DNA of 24,457 nt from Scatosoma sp045128055. Lineage in GTDB: Bacteria > Bacillota > Clostridia > Christensenellales > Borkfalkiaceae. Below, piece after piece: positions 15,113 to 23,900 of this stretch. The stretch lies in NCBI GenBank assembly GCA_045128055.1, contig JBGVRC010000135.1:1-24457 (forward strand), read 5' to 3'. The position numbers and the translations under genes are program-made. The stretch's first letter is position 1; every line of letters begins with the position of its first letter. The notes under the pieces were generated by a model. It was not told the origin of the DNA. It saw only the letters and a program-made list of their open reading frames with translations, and made no database searches.

Positions 15113-15247
15113 TCAACCGTTATTTTGCGCGAACCAATCGCTGTTCCAGCCGCCTAAATCATCCGCGGCGTCATTTTTTGAATTCGTAATAACGTCCTTC
15201 TTTTCAAAAAATATAACCTGAATAACAATCTTTTCGTATTCTTGCAT
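15113..15247 (-). CDS. 44-residue peptide of unknown function (DVIT motif, Trp-rich end)
   Basis: A small gene encodes 44 residues starting MQEYEKIVIQVIFFEKKDV. It has an excellent ribosome site (GGAGAAGAAA before ATG 15245-15247). It is packed with 14 nt to the rhamnosidase stop and 12 nt to the next gene start, so it is very probably translated. The first half is a beta-like hydrophobic stretch ending in KKDVITNS. The second half is acidic and Gly/Trp-rich (DDLGGWNSDWF). There is no signal peptide and no cysteine. Peptides with an N-terminal YExPxxxVxxFxxxDVITxS-like pattern are, to my recollection, common and uncharacterised in gut Clostridia. Possible roles are a modified-peptide precursor, a small subunit or partner of the secreted protein downstream, or a regulator. 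No function is assigned. Confidence 0.72.
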   Translation of the reverse strand: MQEYEKIVIQVIFFEKKDVITNSKNDAADDLGGWNSDWFAQNNG

Positions 15248-15261
15248 TTTCTTCTCCAATT

Positions 15262-17247
15262 TTAATAAACTTCCGTATCTTTTGCGAATACAATCAAAGG
15301 CGCAGTTGCCCACGGATGGAATAAGCTTGTATTCCATTTCTGATTTTTACCCCACGATTCAAAGGTAGTTGTTGCTCCTTCTTGTATCATGTTTAACCAT
15401 GCGCCTTCATCCGTTGCAAGCTGCTCTGCCTTTTCTCGTTCTCTATGCTTTATGAGCGCCGCCAACGTGAAATACGCCATATAAACGCCCATGCTTGTCA
15501 ACTTTTTTTGATATATATGGTCTATTAGGTTTTGTTTATTACTTTCGCGTATTCCAATATCAAATAATAGCGGTAAAGCGTTAGAATGAACCGCCGAATG
15601 CGTCTTCTCCACTGAATCACAGTACAATCCCGTTGCCTTATTATAAAACGCATTGATAAATGATTTTTCAACTTTATCTATCGCCAAATTTACCGTTTCA
15701 CCTAAAATTTTGCAGATATCTTGGTAGGCTTTCAAGAATCCTATCCAAAAAGCGTTGAGTACGTTATGTTTTCCTTCCCCAATCGGTTTCGTCAAAGGGA
15801 AATTATAACCGTCGCGTAAGTTATCAGGCCAATCTACTAAATTCCATTTCTCTTTAACGCCTTCTATAAGTCCATCGTCTTGCGAATATTGCATAAAATA
15901 TTCGTAAATACCCGTTATATACGGCAATGTAAAACGTAAAAATTCTTCATCTTTATCCCGTTTATATATCCATAATACAAGCGCAGGCAACAGCAACGAA
16001 TAATCGGCAATTTCCTGCATAAACGAAGAGGTGGAAACCGCCATAATTCCTTTACAAATAAATGCGGAATTGCAAAAATCCGCAATGGCTTTTTTAATAA
16101 GGGCTGTATCTCCCGTCAAAACACACTGCGCTCTACCCGAAATACATACGTCGCCAAGATATTGTCCTTTTTCTCTCGTCGGACAATCCACAAATACTTC
16201 CTGCGTTCCGTATTTTATCGTATTTTCACACAAGTTTAAGACGGCTTTTAATTTCTCATTCTTTGTTTCATAATCAGCTTTCTTTTCAAAAGGATAATGC
16301 CTTACCTGCATACCGATATCCGTTACGCTAACGCCGTCGGGAATTTGTATTTCACAATAGCGGAACGCTTTATAATCAAATTGTTCTAAACAATCTTCCC
16401 CGCCCGACAATATCCATTCTTCTTCATATCGGCAATTACACCGCATATCAAAGCGTACGCTCCCATCGGGGTTTAATTCTTCCCCAAAGCGCAACAAAAT
16501 TTTATCGCCTTTTTTGCCGTTTGCTTTTGCCGTAAGCCCCCCCACCATTTCTTGTCCGAAATCCACAAACCATACGTTTTCTTTCCGTTCGGTATGGATA
16601 GGCTCTCTTAAATACACGCAAAGCGGTTGTATCGGGGATTTTTTCAAAATATAATCCGCGGCTTTGTAGGTGCTTGCAGGTTCCCATTGACTATCGTCAT
16701 AATTTTCCGTTTCAAAGCCCACTTCTTTAGCGCCCGAATCATATCTCTCCGCAAAAGCCGTTTCATAGCCGATTTTACCGCAGGAAGAATATCCCGTATG
16801 CGTTGCCGTCAACCAGCTTCCATCGCTTACCAAAACAACCTTACCGTCTATAACCAACTCACACCAAAGCATAGACCGCAAATCCCCAGACACCCATACT
16901 CGGTTGATAAGTCCTTGATAATAAGTATGTACCGCAAAGGTATTTATTCCCGCTTTCAAACAAGAAGTTACGTCCACTTCCATAAAATAATAATGATTGG
17001 GATAAGACGGGGGCGGGCCTTGCGTAACGTAAACGCCGTTAATATACAGCTTAAAATAATCGTCGGCTGTAATTTTTAAAACAGCTTTTTGCACTTTACG
17101 CAAATACACTTTTTTACGGAATAAAGTATGCCGATTGCATAAACTTTCCGTATGTTTTTCTATTTGATTAGACACTAATTCCTTGTGGAATACGTCTATC
17201 GGTTTTAAGTTTTCAAACTCTTTATGACAAATAAATTCCCCTTGCAT
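15262..17247 (-). CDS. Alpha-L-rhamnosidase, GH78 family (cytoplasmic)
   Basis: This 661-residue enzyme cleaves terminal alpha-L-rhamnose from rhamnosides or pectin fragments. An N-terminal carbohydrate-binding jelly roll (about 50-150, FKLYINGVYVTQGPPPSYPNHYYF) is followed by a beta-sandwich (about 225-310, VDFGQEMVGG and FGEELNPDG) and the (alpha/alpha)6 catalytic barrel from about 330. The acidic residues match Bacillus RhaB (Asp567, Glu572, Asp579, Glu841) with the same spacing. They are Asp354 and Glu359 in DCPTRE, Asp366 in YLGD, and Glu630 in EGATTTFESW as general base. It lacks a signal peptide, so it acts on imported substrates. It is short for GH78, which often exceeds 850 residues. 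Start at 17247 follows AGGTGG, 25 nt after the SGNH gene. Confidence 0.92.
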   Translation of the reverse strand: MQGEFICHKEFENLKPIDVFHKELVSNQIEKHTESLCNRHTLFRKKVYLRKVQKAVLKITADDYFKLYINGVYVTQGPPPSYPNHYYFMEVDVTSCLKAGINTFAVHTYYQGLINRVWVSGDLRSMLWCELVIDGKVVLVSDGSWLTATHTGYSSCGKIGYETAFAERYDSGAKEVGFETENYDDSQWEPASTYKAADYILKKSPIQPLCVYLREPIHTERKENVWFVDFGQEMVGGLTAKANGKKGDKILLRFGEELNPDGSVRFDMRCNCRYEEEWILSGGEDCLEQFDYKAFRYCEIQIPDGVSVTDIGMQVRHYPFEKKADYETKNEKLKAVLNLCENTIKYGTQEVFVDCPTREKGQYLGDVCISGRAQCVLTGDTALIKKAIADFCNSAFICKGIMAVSTSSFMQEIADYSLLLPALVLWIYKRDKDEEFLRFTLPYITGIYEYFMQYSQDDGLIEGVKEKWNLVDWPDNLRDGYNFPLTKPIGEGKHNVLNAFWIGFLKAYQDICKILGETVNLAIDKVEKSFINAFYNKATGLYCDSVEKTHSAVHSNALPLLFDIGIRESNKQNLIDHIYQKKLTSMGVYMAYFTLAALIKHREREKAEQLATDEGAWLNMIQEGATTTFESWGKNQKWNTSLFHPWATAPLIVFAKDTEVY

Positions 17248-17272
17248 CTACCACCTGCTTACATTACAGTAA

Positions 17273-18340
17273 TTAGTCTAACAACGTTTTCAAAATCACC
17301 TGCGCATATACACGCGCTATAAAATCGTTTGGATGATTGATATTGTTACCCGTCATATCCCGATAACGTTTCCCTGCCCCTAAAATATCCCAATGCATCT
17401 GCGTCATATCTGCGACAGAAACAAAAGAATATTCTTTTTCAAGCTCGTACAGTTTTTCGGCAAATAACGGCTGATTTTTAAGCCAGTCCGTTTCCACGTT
17501 TGGAAGCATAGGCGCAACCAAAACCACTTCGCCGTCAGGATTAAATTTCTTAAAACGGCATACCATGTCCGCAATCATTTCCTTATAATTATCAAGCGGT
17601 GTCCCTCTATCATTCATGCCGTACGCCAAAACCATCAGGTCGGCACTTTCCGCCAAAACCCGTTCGTTGAACGCATCCAAACCGTTGACGGTAGCCCAAC
17701 CGCCAACCGCTACGTTTCTCACGCTCACCGTTGCCCCATAAATATTGTGCAGTTTCTTTTCAATCATTACAGGAAACGAATCGGCATACGGGGGAACGTT
17801 ACCGCCCAAAGCCGTACCGCTAGAATTGCAACCCGTCGTAATGCTGTCCCCGTAAAAAACAACGTTCAAATTCTTATCCGCTGATAATTTTTTGCGCGTA
17901 TTTGAAAATCGGGTCGCTTTGCCCTGCGGAACTTTACCAGCCCACTTATCATCGTGCGTATAGGAAATTGCAAACTGCTTTTTGGTATACGTATCTGTTT
18001 CGCCATAGGTCATATATTCCCTGCCTGCTACATAGTCAGGACAACGGGATTTTTCCACAACAATTTCGTATTGACCAGGCTTGTCTGAATAAATATCTTC
18101 AAAATCTGCATACGGCATACTTCCGCTTTGCAAACGTTTAATTACTTTTCCTTCTAAAACAAAATCTACGCCTTCTATATATTCATTTTGCAACCCGTAA
18201 TCATACACGCCGAGTATCTTTTTAGGCGTATAAAGCAACTCACACGCCCCCGTTTTACCCATAAACATAGCAGTTTCATAATAAACGGTATCCCCTTCCC
18301 AAATGGGCAATACGTATGTATCCAAGTCGTATTTTTTCAT
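17273..18340 (-). CDS. SGNH/GDSL hydrolase (probable carbohydrate esterase)
   Basis: This is a 355-residue protein. The N-terminal half (1-150) looks like a beta-sandwich accessory domain. The catalytic SGNH half starts at FYGDSITTG with nucleophile Ser166 (GDS 164-166), then VAVGGW (about 211-215, block II Gly), GMND 241-244 (block III Asn) and NHPND with His336 as the catalytic base. There is no signal peptide. Such enzymes remove acetyl or other acyl groups from sugars. Between two rhamnosidase genes, deacetylation of rhamnogalacturonan-type oligosaccharides or acylated rhamnosides is the natural guess. The start codon lies 3 nt after the GH106 stop, and GAGG overlaps the end of that gene, indicating coupling. 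Confidence 0.88.
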   Translation of the reverse strand: MKKYDLDTYVLPIWEGDTVYYETAMFMGKTGACELLYTPKKILGVYDYGLQNEYIEGVDFVLEGKVIKRLQSGSMPYADFEDIYSDKPGQYEIVVEKSRCPDYVAGREYMTYGETDTYTKKQFAISYTHDDKWAGKVPQGKATRFSNTRKKLSADKNLNVVFYGDSITTGCNSSGTALGGNVPPYADSFPVMIEKKLHNIYGATVSVRNVAVGGWATVNGLDAFNERVLAESADLMVLAYGMNDRGTPLDNYKEMIADMVCRFKKFNPDGEVVLVAPMLPNVETDWLKNQPLFAEKLYELEKEYSFVSVADMTQMHWDILGAGKRYRDMTGNNINHPNDFIARVYAQVILKTLLD

Positions 18341-18343
18341 ATT

Positions 18344-21157
18344 TTAATCCTCAACTTCAATTCTATCGATACCGAACGGTGCTAAATTATATTCTTTGAT
18401 AAAATCTTTCGGCTCGCCGTTTTGCCACTGTTTGAAAAAGGTGAACATATACGGACAAGCCCCCCAATCTTCTTGCATACCTTTACAATGGTGCGGTCCG
18501 TACATATTCCGCATAGTGGATTTTATAAGAATTTCTATACTGTTTTCCCCTTGTTTCAAGTTGGAAATTCTCACTTTTTCGCTCAATGCCATAACGCCTT
18601 GTTTCACATCGTTTACATAGACTTCCGCCGTGGCAAAATTACCATTCAACCGAATTATTTTTTCCTGCTCATCATTGACGAAAATACTTCCCTTTAAAAT
18701 CATTACACCGTTAAAAAACGGAAAGCCTTGCTTTTGTATATGGTTTATACGGTTAGGCAAAATAAATTCCGTCAATTCAAAATCTTTGTTTACGCAAAAA
18801 TCGCCTTGTAAAAATATCGGTTCTATCACCGTATCGTAGGACATCATATTGACCAGCGATTCCGTAACATTGTCCCCGTAAATCGCATAATGCACGTTGG
18901 GATTTTCGTAAAAATCAAGCACAAATACGATTTCATTTTGCCCGATTTTACAATACTTCCCGATATTCGCTGTATAGAAATACGGATCATAATCGCTCGA
19001 AAGCACTTTTACTTCTTTACCGTTGACGTAAATCGTAACAACACGATTATTTTGTGCCAACAAGGACAACTTGTCGGGGATTACCCTTGCAACAAATTCA
19101 TACTTCAAATATAGCTTACCATGATACTTTGCGCGAATGAGTTCGTCCAAAACTTGTTCAGTGTGCTTTTTCTCCGAATATTCAGCTCCGTTAAAACTCA
19201 CCTTTACAAAATCAAGCAATAAATTATTATCCCCGACGGCGGTTACTGAAAAGCTTTCTGTTATGTCTGTGCGGAGAATTTTTTTCGTTAAACTCGTACC
19301 TGCCCCTATCCTTTCTCGTTTTAGCAGCATGGATTGCTTGGGCTGTAACGATAAATTCTCGACACAATTCACAAAATTTTTGTTCTCAAAATCAACGGAA
19401 ACCCAACCGTCAGGGATTTGACAAACAACCGCTTTTTCGTCCGTATTCAATAAGAAAATAAATTCACCCAGTTCACCGATACAATGCCTTTGGAAGAGTT
19501 TCCCATCACCCTTTACCATCGGCGCATTTACTGAAAGAATCTCATCATAAGAAACGGTAGATTGTATCGCCTGTGCAATCTTTTCACCTTGCGTATATTC
19601 GGGATATTCCCCTAGCACGCACAGCTTACCGCCTGCCGTGACAAATTCATTCAAAAGTTTTTGCGTACTCGCGTTAATACTTTTACGGTTGGGTAAAATT
19701 ACATAATCGTACGTCTTTCTTCCAACAACAAATGCGTTACCAAGTACATTTCCGCTTTCCTGCAATAAGGCTTCATCTGCATAGTGAAAAGCAATGCCTT
19801 GCTCGGCTAAATTCTTTGACAATACGTAAAATTGTTCTTCCGTTTCAAAAACGCTGTTCTTGTCTTGTTTTCTATCGTAAGTTAAATAACAATCCTGCAT
19901 CGGGTGAACAAGCAACACGTTTACCTGTCTTTGCGTATTTGCAAAAATATAACCGAGTTTAGTAAAATAGTCGTTGAAAATTGCAAAATCGTTCCACCAA
20001 GTTGCGTGGGATGAAAAAGTTTGCGGATGATCTTTATAGCCCATACCCTGCAAGGAATAATTCATCAAATGGACAATCAAGTAATTGACACCCTGCGCGT
20101 ATTGATGTTCAGCAATGTATTTTAGCGTTCTAAAATTTGCGTCGTAGCCCGTGCAAGCGAAGCTTTCGCTCATCACTTGCTTGATACCAAATTGCGCCGC
20201 AACGCTTTCCACTTGCACTTCGTCCATAACGCCGTCCATCGCTTGGCATAAATGGTCGATCCCTGCAACGTGACTGTACCGATAGCTGGGCATCGCCCCT
20301 GCACTACCCCACATTTGCGAAAACAAATGCGGTTCTTCCACGGTATGCCCCGTCAACTGACAATTGTGAGCCGTACACCAATCGTACAATCGTTTGTAAT
20401 AATTTTGCGTATACAAACGGTTCATCGTCTGATAGTATTTCACACGAAACGCATAATCGTTTTCTTCCGCATGAAACAAGTGCATCAAGCCATCTTTAAC
20501 GTTCTCTATTTCTTTTTCTAAAACGGAAGTATATGGCGTAGCGTAACGGTAATATTGCGGTTCATCGGTAAAGAAACCGCGAATGGTTTTCCCAAACTCT
20601 TCGGCAAAACGCTTATAATACGCTTCGTAAGTTTTGTCAATGAAGAGACTTACCACATCGGGGTTAAGTATATCCACGTTACACGGCGAACGGCGTTTGT
20701 AGATGGTATGGTAACAATCGGCTTCCGTTGCCTTTTCTACCCTTTGATACTCCCCTTCTTTTTGAACATACACCGCAAAAGCCGTGTTGTCGAAATCCGC
20801 ACGCACTACGTATTCTAAATATTCCGCACGATTACTTTCATTGTTTAACAGAATACCCCCGACAAATCCACTTGGATAACCGAATTCGTCGTAAATCCAA
20901 ATACACATATCCAATTTTTTGGCTTCGTCAATACACGCCTTTACACAAGAAAACCATTCCTCGCCCAAATATTCCGTCTTTAAGCCTGCCCTTGCGTGAA
21001 TGACGAAACCGCCAAACCCAATTTCTTTCATTTGACGAATTTGACGTTTGCATTCATCTGGCTCTATTTTATTATTCCAGCTCCAAAACGGAACAGGCGC
21101 GTATTCCTTTAAAGAAATATTCTCCAATGCGCCAAAAAAGGATTTACACATATCCAT
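18344..21157 (-). CDS. GH106-type glycoside hydrolase (putative alpha-L-rhamnosidase)
   Basis: This 937-residue protein has an N-terminal TIM-barrel region with the family hallmarks VPFWSWN (about 22-28), GFGGFVIHARAGL (47-59) and IWIYDEFGYPSG (86-97), later FTDEPQYY and GHTVEEPHLFSQM. Beta-rich C-terminal modules follow, one (about 700-760) with a jelly-roll look (YVNGKEVKVL) and a second (about 830-890) with FATAEVYVNDVKQGV. GH106 enzymes, such as the Bacteroides rhamnogalacturonan rhamnosidases, remove alpha-L-rhamnose. No signal peptide is present, so cytoplasmic action is likely, unlike secreted Bacteroidetes members. Its start codon shares one base with the RpiB-like stop (TAATG). The exact substrate is unknown; a related TIM-barrel glycosidase family without a proven activity is the alternative. 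Confidence 0.82.
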   Translation of the reverse strand: MDMCKSFFGALENISLKEYAPVPFWSWNNKIEPDECKRQIRQMKEIGFGGFVIHARAGLKTEYLGEEWFSCVKACIDEAKKLDMCIWIYDEFGYPSGFVGGILLNNESNRAEYLEYVVRADFDNTAFAVYVQKEGEYQRVEKATEADCYHTIYKRRSPCNVDILNPDVVSLFIDKTYEAYYKRFAEEFGKTIRGFFTDEPQYYRYATPYTSVLEKEIENVKDGLMHLFHAEENDYAFRVKYYQTMNRLYTQNYYKRLYDWCTAHNCQLTGHTVEEPHLFSQMWGSAGAMPSYRYSHVAGIDHLCQAMDGVMDEVQVESVAAQFGIKQVMSESFACTGYDANFRTLKYIAEHQYAQGVNYLIVHLMNYSLQGMGYKDHPQTFSSHATWWNDFAIFNDYFTKLGYIFANTQRQVNVLLVHPMQDCYLTYDRKQDKNSVFETEEQFYVLSKNLAEQGIAFHYADEALLQESGNVLGNAFVVGRKTYDYVILPNRKSINASTQKLLNEFVTAGGKLCVLGEYPEYTQGEKIAQAIQSTVSYDEILSVNAPMVKGDGKLFQRHCIGELGEFIFLLNTDEKAVVCQIPDGWVSVDFENKNFVNCVENLSLQPKQSMLLKRERIGAGTSLTKKILRTDITESFSVTAVGDNNLLLDFVKVSFNGAEYSEKKHTEQVLDELIRAKYHGKLYLKYEFVARVIPDKLSLLAQNNRVVTIYVNGKEVKVLSSDYDPYFYTANIGKYCKIGQNEIVFVLDFYENPNVHYAIYGDNVTESLVNMMSYDTVIEPIFLQGDFCVNKDFELTEFILPNRINHIQKQGFPFFNGVMILKGSIFVNDEQEKIIRLNGNFATAEVYVNDVKQGVMALSEKVRISNLKQGENSIEILIKSTMRNMYGPHHCKGMQEDWGACPYMFTFFKQWQNGEPKDFIKEYNLAPFGIDRIEVED

Positions 21158-21735
21158 TATTCAGGTTTTTTATCAAAATCCAAAGTTAAATCGTAATCGC
21201 CAAGCTTGTTTACCTTAAAGCCGTTCTTCTTATATTCTTCGTAATCAAACGCTTCGAGTTCGTCAATCGCGAGCTTGTGGAATTCATAGAAGTTATGCCA
21301 CCATTCCCAGCCCGAACCAAGCTCATTGCCAAGGTATGCGTCTGCGATATCGCAAGCCGCTTGCGGTGCTACGTAGAACGCGCCCATCGCAAGTACGTTT
21401 ACACCGTTGCCCGTGATTGCTCTCGTTGCCGCAGGCAAACTTTCTACTACGCCTGCGTGTACGTGGGGACATTTGCTCGCTGCAATGTGAATACCCATAC
21501 CCGTACCGCAGAACAATAATGCTCTTTCATAGTTTCCTTCGGAAATTTCTGCGCCAACACGCAAACCTACACGATGGAACATCAAATCCGTATCGTTAGG
21601 ATCGCTGTCCTTTTTAACGCCCAAATCAAGGATTTTCCAGCCCTTCTTTTCAAGGTGTTCCACCACCACTTCCTTTAAAGGAAACCCTGCAAAATCCGCG
21701 CCTACTACCAAATACTTATCTTTTATTGTTTTCAT
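21157..21735 (-). CDS. RpiB/LacAB-family sugar-phosphate isomerase homologue, atypical
   Basis: The 192 residues exceed the usual 140-170. The fold signature is clear: VVGADFAGFPLKE at 11-22, LLFCGTGMGIHIAASK at 74-88 with the catalytic Cys76, and NVLAMG at 113-118. Two residues normally used for ring opening and phosphate binding differ. The His of GxDHAG is Phe15, and the His before NDTNVL of E. coli RpiB appears as Gly. A C-terminal extension rich in aromatic and acidic residues (about 145-192, WEWWHNFYEFHK) is added. It may isomerise a different sugar derivative, possibly unphosphorylated, in the rhamnoside pathway. The start is 4 nt after the oxidoreductase stop. Confidence 0.85.
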   Translation of the reverse strand: MKTIKDKYLVVGADFAGFPLKEVVVEHLEKKGWKILDLGVKKDSDPNDTDLMFHRVGLRVGAEISEGNYERALLFCGTGMGIHIAASKCPHVHAGVVESLPAATRAITGNGVNVLAMGAFYVAPQAACDIADAYLGNELGSGWEWWHNFYEFHKLAIDELEAFDYEEYKKNGFKVNKLGDYDLTLDFDKKPE

Positions 21736-21739
21736 CTCT

Positions 21740-22708
21740 TTATCCCTTTATATTTATTTTTATTCCATCGCTTTCATAAGCTGCAAAAATCATTTTCACT
21801 ACCTTGCTCGCCTCGTCTCCGTTTATGGAAAAACGTTTTCCACTTCTAATGCAATTATAAAAATCCGCAATCAATTTTTCATGGCCGTTACCGTAACAAC
21901 ATTTCCCTAAAACAAATCGCATATCTTCTTCTGTGACCATCTTGCCGTTGATATACAATTTATCCGGATACGCCACTATGTTTTCACCGTTTGAAAGCGT
22001 CAATCGAATCTCCGTAGGCATATCCGCACAACCTGTATTGGTCGCAAAAAAGGTAAATCTTGTATCCCCTTCGCAAAGCAACATTGCCGTATCTTCCACG
22101 TCAATAACTCCTTTTAAAGAGAAGTTTTCTACTCTGCCTAAAATGCTGTTCGGCATACCGCAAAACCATTGCATTAAATCAAATGTATGCAGCGCTTGAT
22201 TGATGAGTACGCCGCCGCCTTCGGTTGATTTTTTGCCACGCCATTTGGCTTGGGCGTAATAAGTTTTTCCTCTGCACCAAATCAATTCGCCGTGCGCGGA
22301 AATAATTTTTTTATCGTTTAAATACTCTTTCAAATACGCATTAACGTTGTTGTACCGATTTTGATGACATATCCCCAGGCAACCTTTCGAACGCTTTTCC
22401 GCCGCCAAAATCAAAGGAATATCATCTGCCTTAATACACATCGGCTTTTCGCACAACACGTGGATATTTTTCTCAAGCGCAGCTAAAATCATTTCCGTAT
22501 GCAAATTATGCGGAGTGCAAATGTGAACGACGTCTAATCTTTCTTGCGCCAGCATTTCCTTATAATCGGTATAACCATTTATTTTAGAATATGTAGATAA
22601 AACGGTCTTATCTATATCGCAAACTGCAACGATATTTTCGCCCATTGCCGTCAATACGCTTTGATGGACCTTCCCTATAATGCCAAGCCCAATGATTCCT
22701 ACACGCAT
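21740..22708 (-). CDS. Gfo/Idh/MocA-family NAD(P)-dependent oxidoreductase (second of two)
   Basis: This is a 322-residue protein starting MRVGIIGLGIIG at ATG 22706-22708, chosen because AAAGGGG lies upstream and the Rossmann motif then begins at once. An in-frame upstream ATG (22774) would overlap the preceding gene by 56 nt. The cofactor domain shows GxGxxG, ICTPHNLH and the catalytic-region CEKPM. The C-terminal domain shows GGGVLINQALHTFDLMQW, whose His and Asp fit the family active site. It oxidises or reduces a sugar or sugar derivative with NAD(P). The 10-nt gap to the first oxidoreductase and 4-nt gap to the isomerase place it in the same operon. The substrate is unknown. Confidence 0.9.
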   Translation of the reverse strand: MRVGIIGLGIIGKVHQSVLTAMGENIVAVCDIDKTVLSTYSKINGYTDYKEMLAQERLDVVHICTPHNLHTEMILAALEKNIHVLCEKPMCIKADDIPLILAAEKRSKGCLGICHQNRYNNVNAYLKEYLNDKKIISAHGELIWCRGKTYYAQAKWRGKKSTEGGGVLINQALHTFDLMQWFCGMPNSILGRVENFSLKGVIDVEDTAMLLCEGDTRFTFFATNTGCADMPTEIRLTLSNGENIVAYPDKLYINGKMVTEEDMRFVLGKCCYGNGHEKLIADFYNCIRSGKRFSINGDEASKVVKMIFAAYESDGIKINIKG

Positions 22709-22718
22709 AACGACCCCT

Positions 22719-23900
22719 TTATTCGCTTTTTTTGCTCCCATACGTATCGGACAAATCCGCAACCGTTTCGACAACGTTTTCTTTCTTACGGCTTGTCGCG
22801 CGACGCTTATTCAGCTCGCTTAAATACAATTCATCATCAATAGGCAATTCTACCGCCTTTCCCAGCCATTGAGAAAGAAGCATAGCGTCCATTAGTTCTA
22901 CGCCAAGCAAGCCTTCTTGCCCCTTGACAAACAATTCTTCTTTCCCCAAAAGCGCGTTCGTAAAATTACGCAAAATACCTACGTGTTGAGGATTTTGCCC
23001 ATCCGTTTCCACGGCAACAATTTCCGTCGCTGGTTGCGCAAAACCATTTTCCGCCGTCAAGCAAAACTCTCTTTCATCCGTTTTATTCTTAATATACGTC
23101 AACTGATTGTTTTCACAAACCAGCTTCCCAAGCGTACCCAAAACTTCAAAACGGTTCGTTCCGGGCGCGTCCCCCGTAGAAGTAATAAATACGCCCGTTG
23201 CGCCGTTTTCATATTCCATATACGCCGTAACGTCGTCTTCTACTTCAATGTCGTGCCATTTCCCAAAATGACAATGCGCTTGTACCGTTTTAGGACTCAT
23301 ACCAACAACCCATTGAATTAAATCCAACTGATGGGGGCATTGATTAAAGAGTACGCCGCCGCCTTCACCGTCCCACGTGGCGCGCCAACCGCCCGAATTA
23401 TAATAAGACTGCGTACGATACCAATCGGTAATAATCCAGTTGACTCTCTTGACTTCACCGATACCGCCCGAAAGAATAATTTCGCGCATCTTTCTATACA
23501 GGCAATTCGTACGTTGATTGAACATCATTGTGAACAATGCTTTCGATTCATCCGCTACCGCATTCATTTCTTTTACTTGTTTTGTATAAACGCCTGCGGG
23601 CTTTTCGCAAATCGCTGAAATCCCCTTCTTTAATGCTTGCATTACAAGGCGAGGATGGTCGTAGTGCGGAACAGCTACTACAACTGCGTCCACGCTCGCT
23701 TTTTCAATGAGTTCTTCCCCTGATTCATAGCACTCGATATTGCTATCGGGGTATGTTTCTTTCACTTTATTTCTCTTTAATGCACTACTATCGGCAATCG
23801 CCGTTACCACCGCACCTTCTACGCCGCCGTCCATAAAGATTTTCAAGTGTCCCGATCCCATATTACCAACGCCAATAATACCATACTTTACCGTTTTCAT
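22719..23900 (-). CDS. Gfo/Idh/MocA-family NAD(P)-dependent oxidoreductase (first of two)
   Basis: This 393-residue protein opens with a Rossmann dinucleotide fold (YGIIGVGNMGSGH, residues 6-18), then VAVPHYDHPRLV, ICEKPAGV near 94-101 with the family Lys, and the C-terminal domain motif GEGGGVLFNQCPHQLDLIQW (about 178-197) with His and Asp of the active site. It probably acts on a sugar, sugar acid or glycoside. Its start overlaps the TIM-barrel gene stop by four bases (ATGA, 23897-23900), so translation is coupled. The last 25 residues are charged and not typical of the fold. Two different members side by side suggest an oxidation and a later reduction on one pathway, which is inference. 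Confidence 0.92.
   Translation of the reverse strand: MKTVKYGIIGVGNMGSGHLKIFMDGGVEGAVVTAIADSSALKRNKVKETYPDSNIECYESGEELIEKASVDAVVVAVPHYDHPRLVMQALKKGISAICEKPAGVYTKQVKEMNAVADESKALFTMMFNQRTNCLYRKMREIILSGGIGEVKRVNWIITDWYRTQSYYNSGGWRATWDGEGGGVLFNQCPHQLDLIQWVVGMSPKTVQAHCHFGKWHDIEVEDDVTAYMEYENGATGVFITSTGDAPGTNRFEVLGTLGKLVCENNQLTYIKNKTDEREFCLTAENGFAQPATEIVAVETDGQNPQHVGILRNFTNALLGKEELFVKGQEGLLGVELMDAMLLSQWLGKAVELPIDDELYLSELNKRRATSRKKENVVETVADLSDTYGSKKSE

Noticed and set aside
15113..15337. Longer 74-residue version of the small peptide starting at 15337
   Set aside because: The extra N-terminal part lies inside the conserved end of the rhamnosidase gene and has no ribosome site; ATG 15247 has a strong one.
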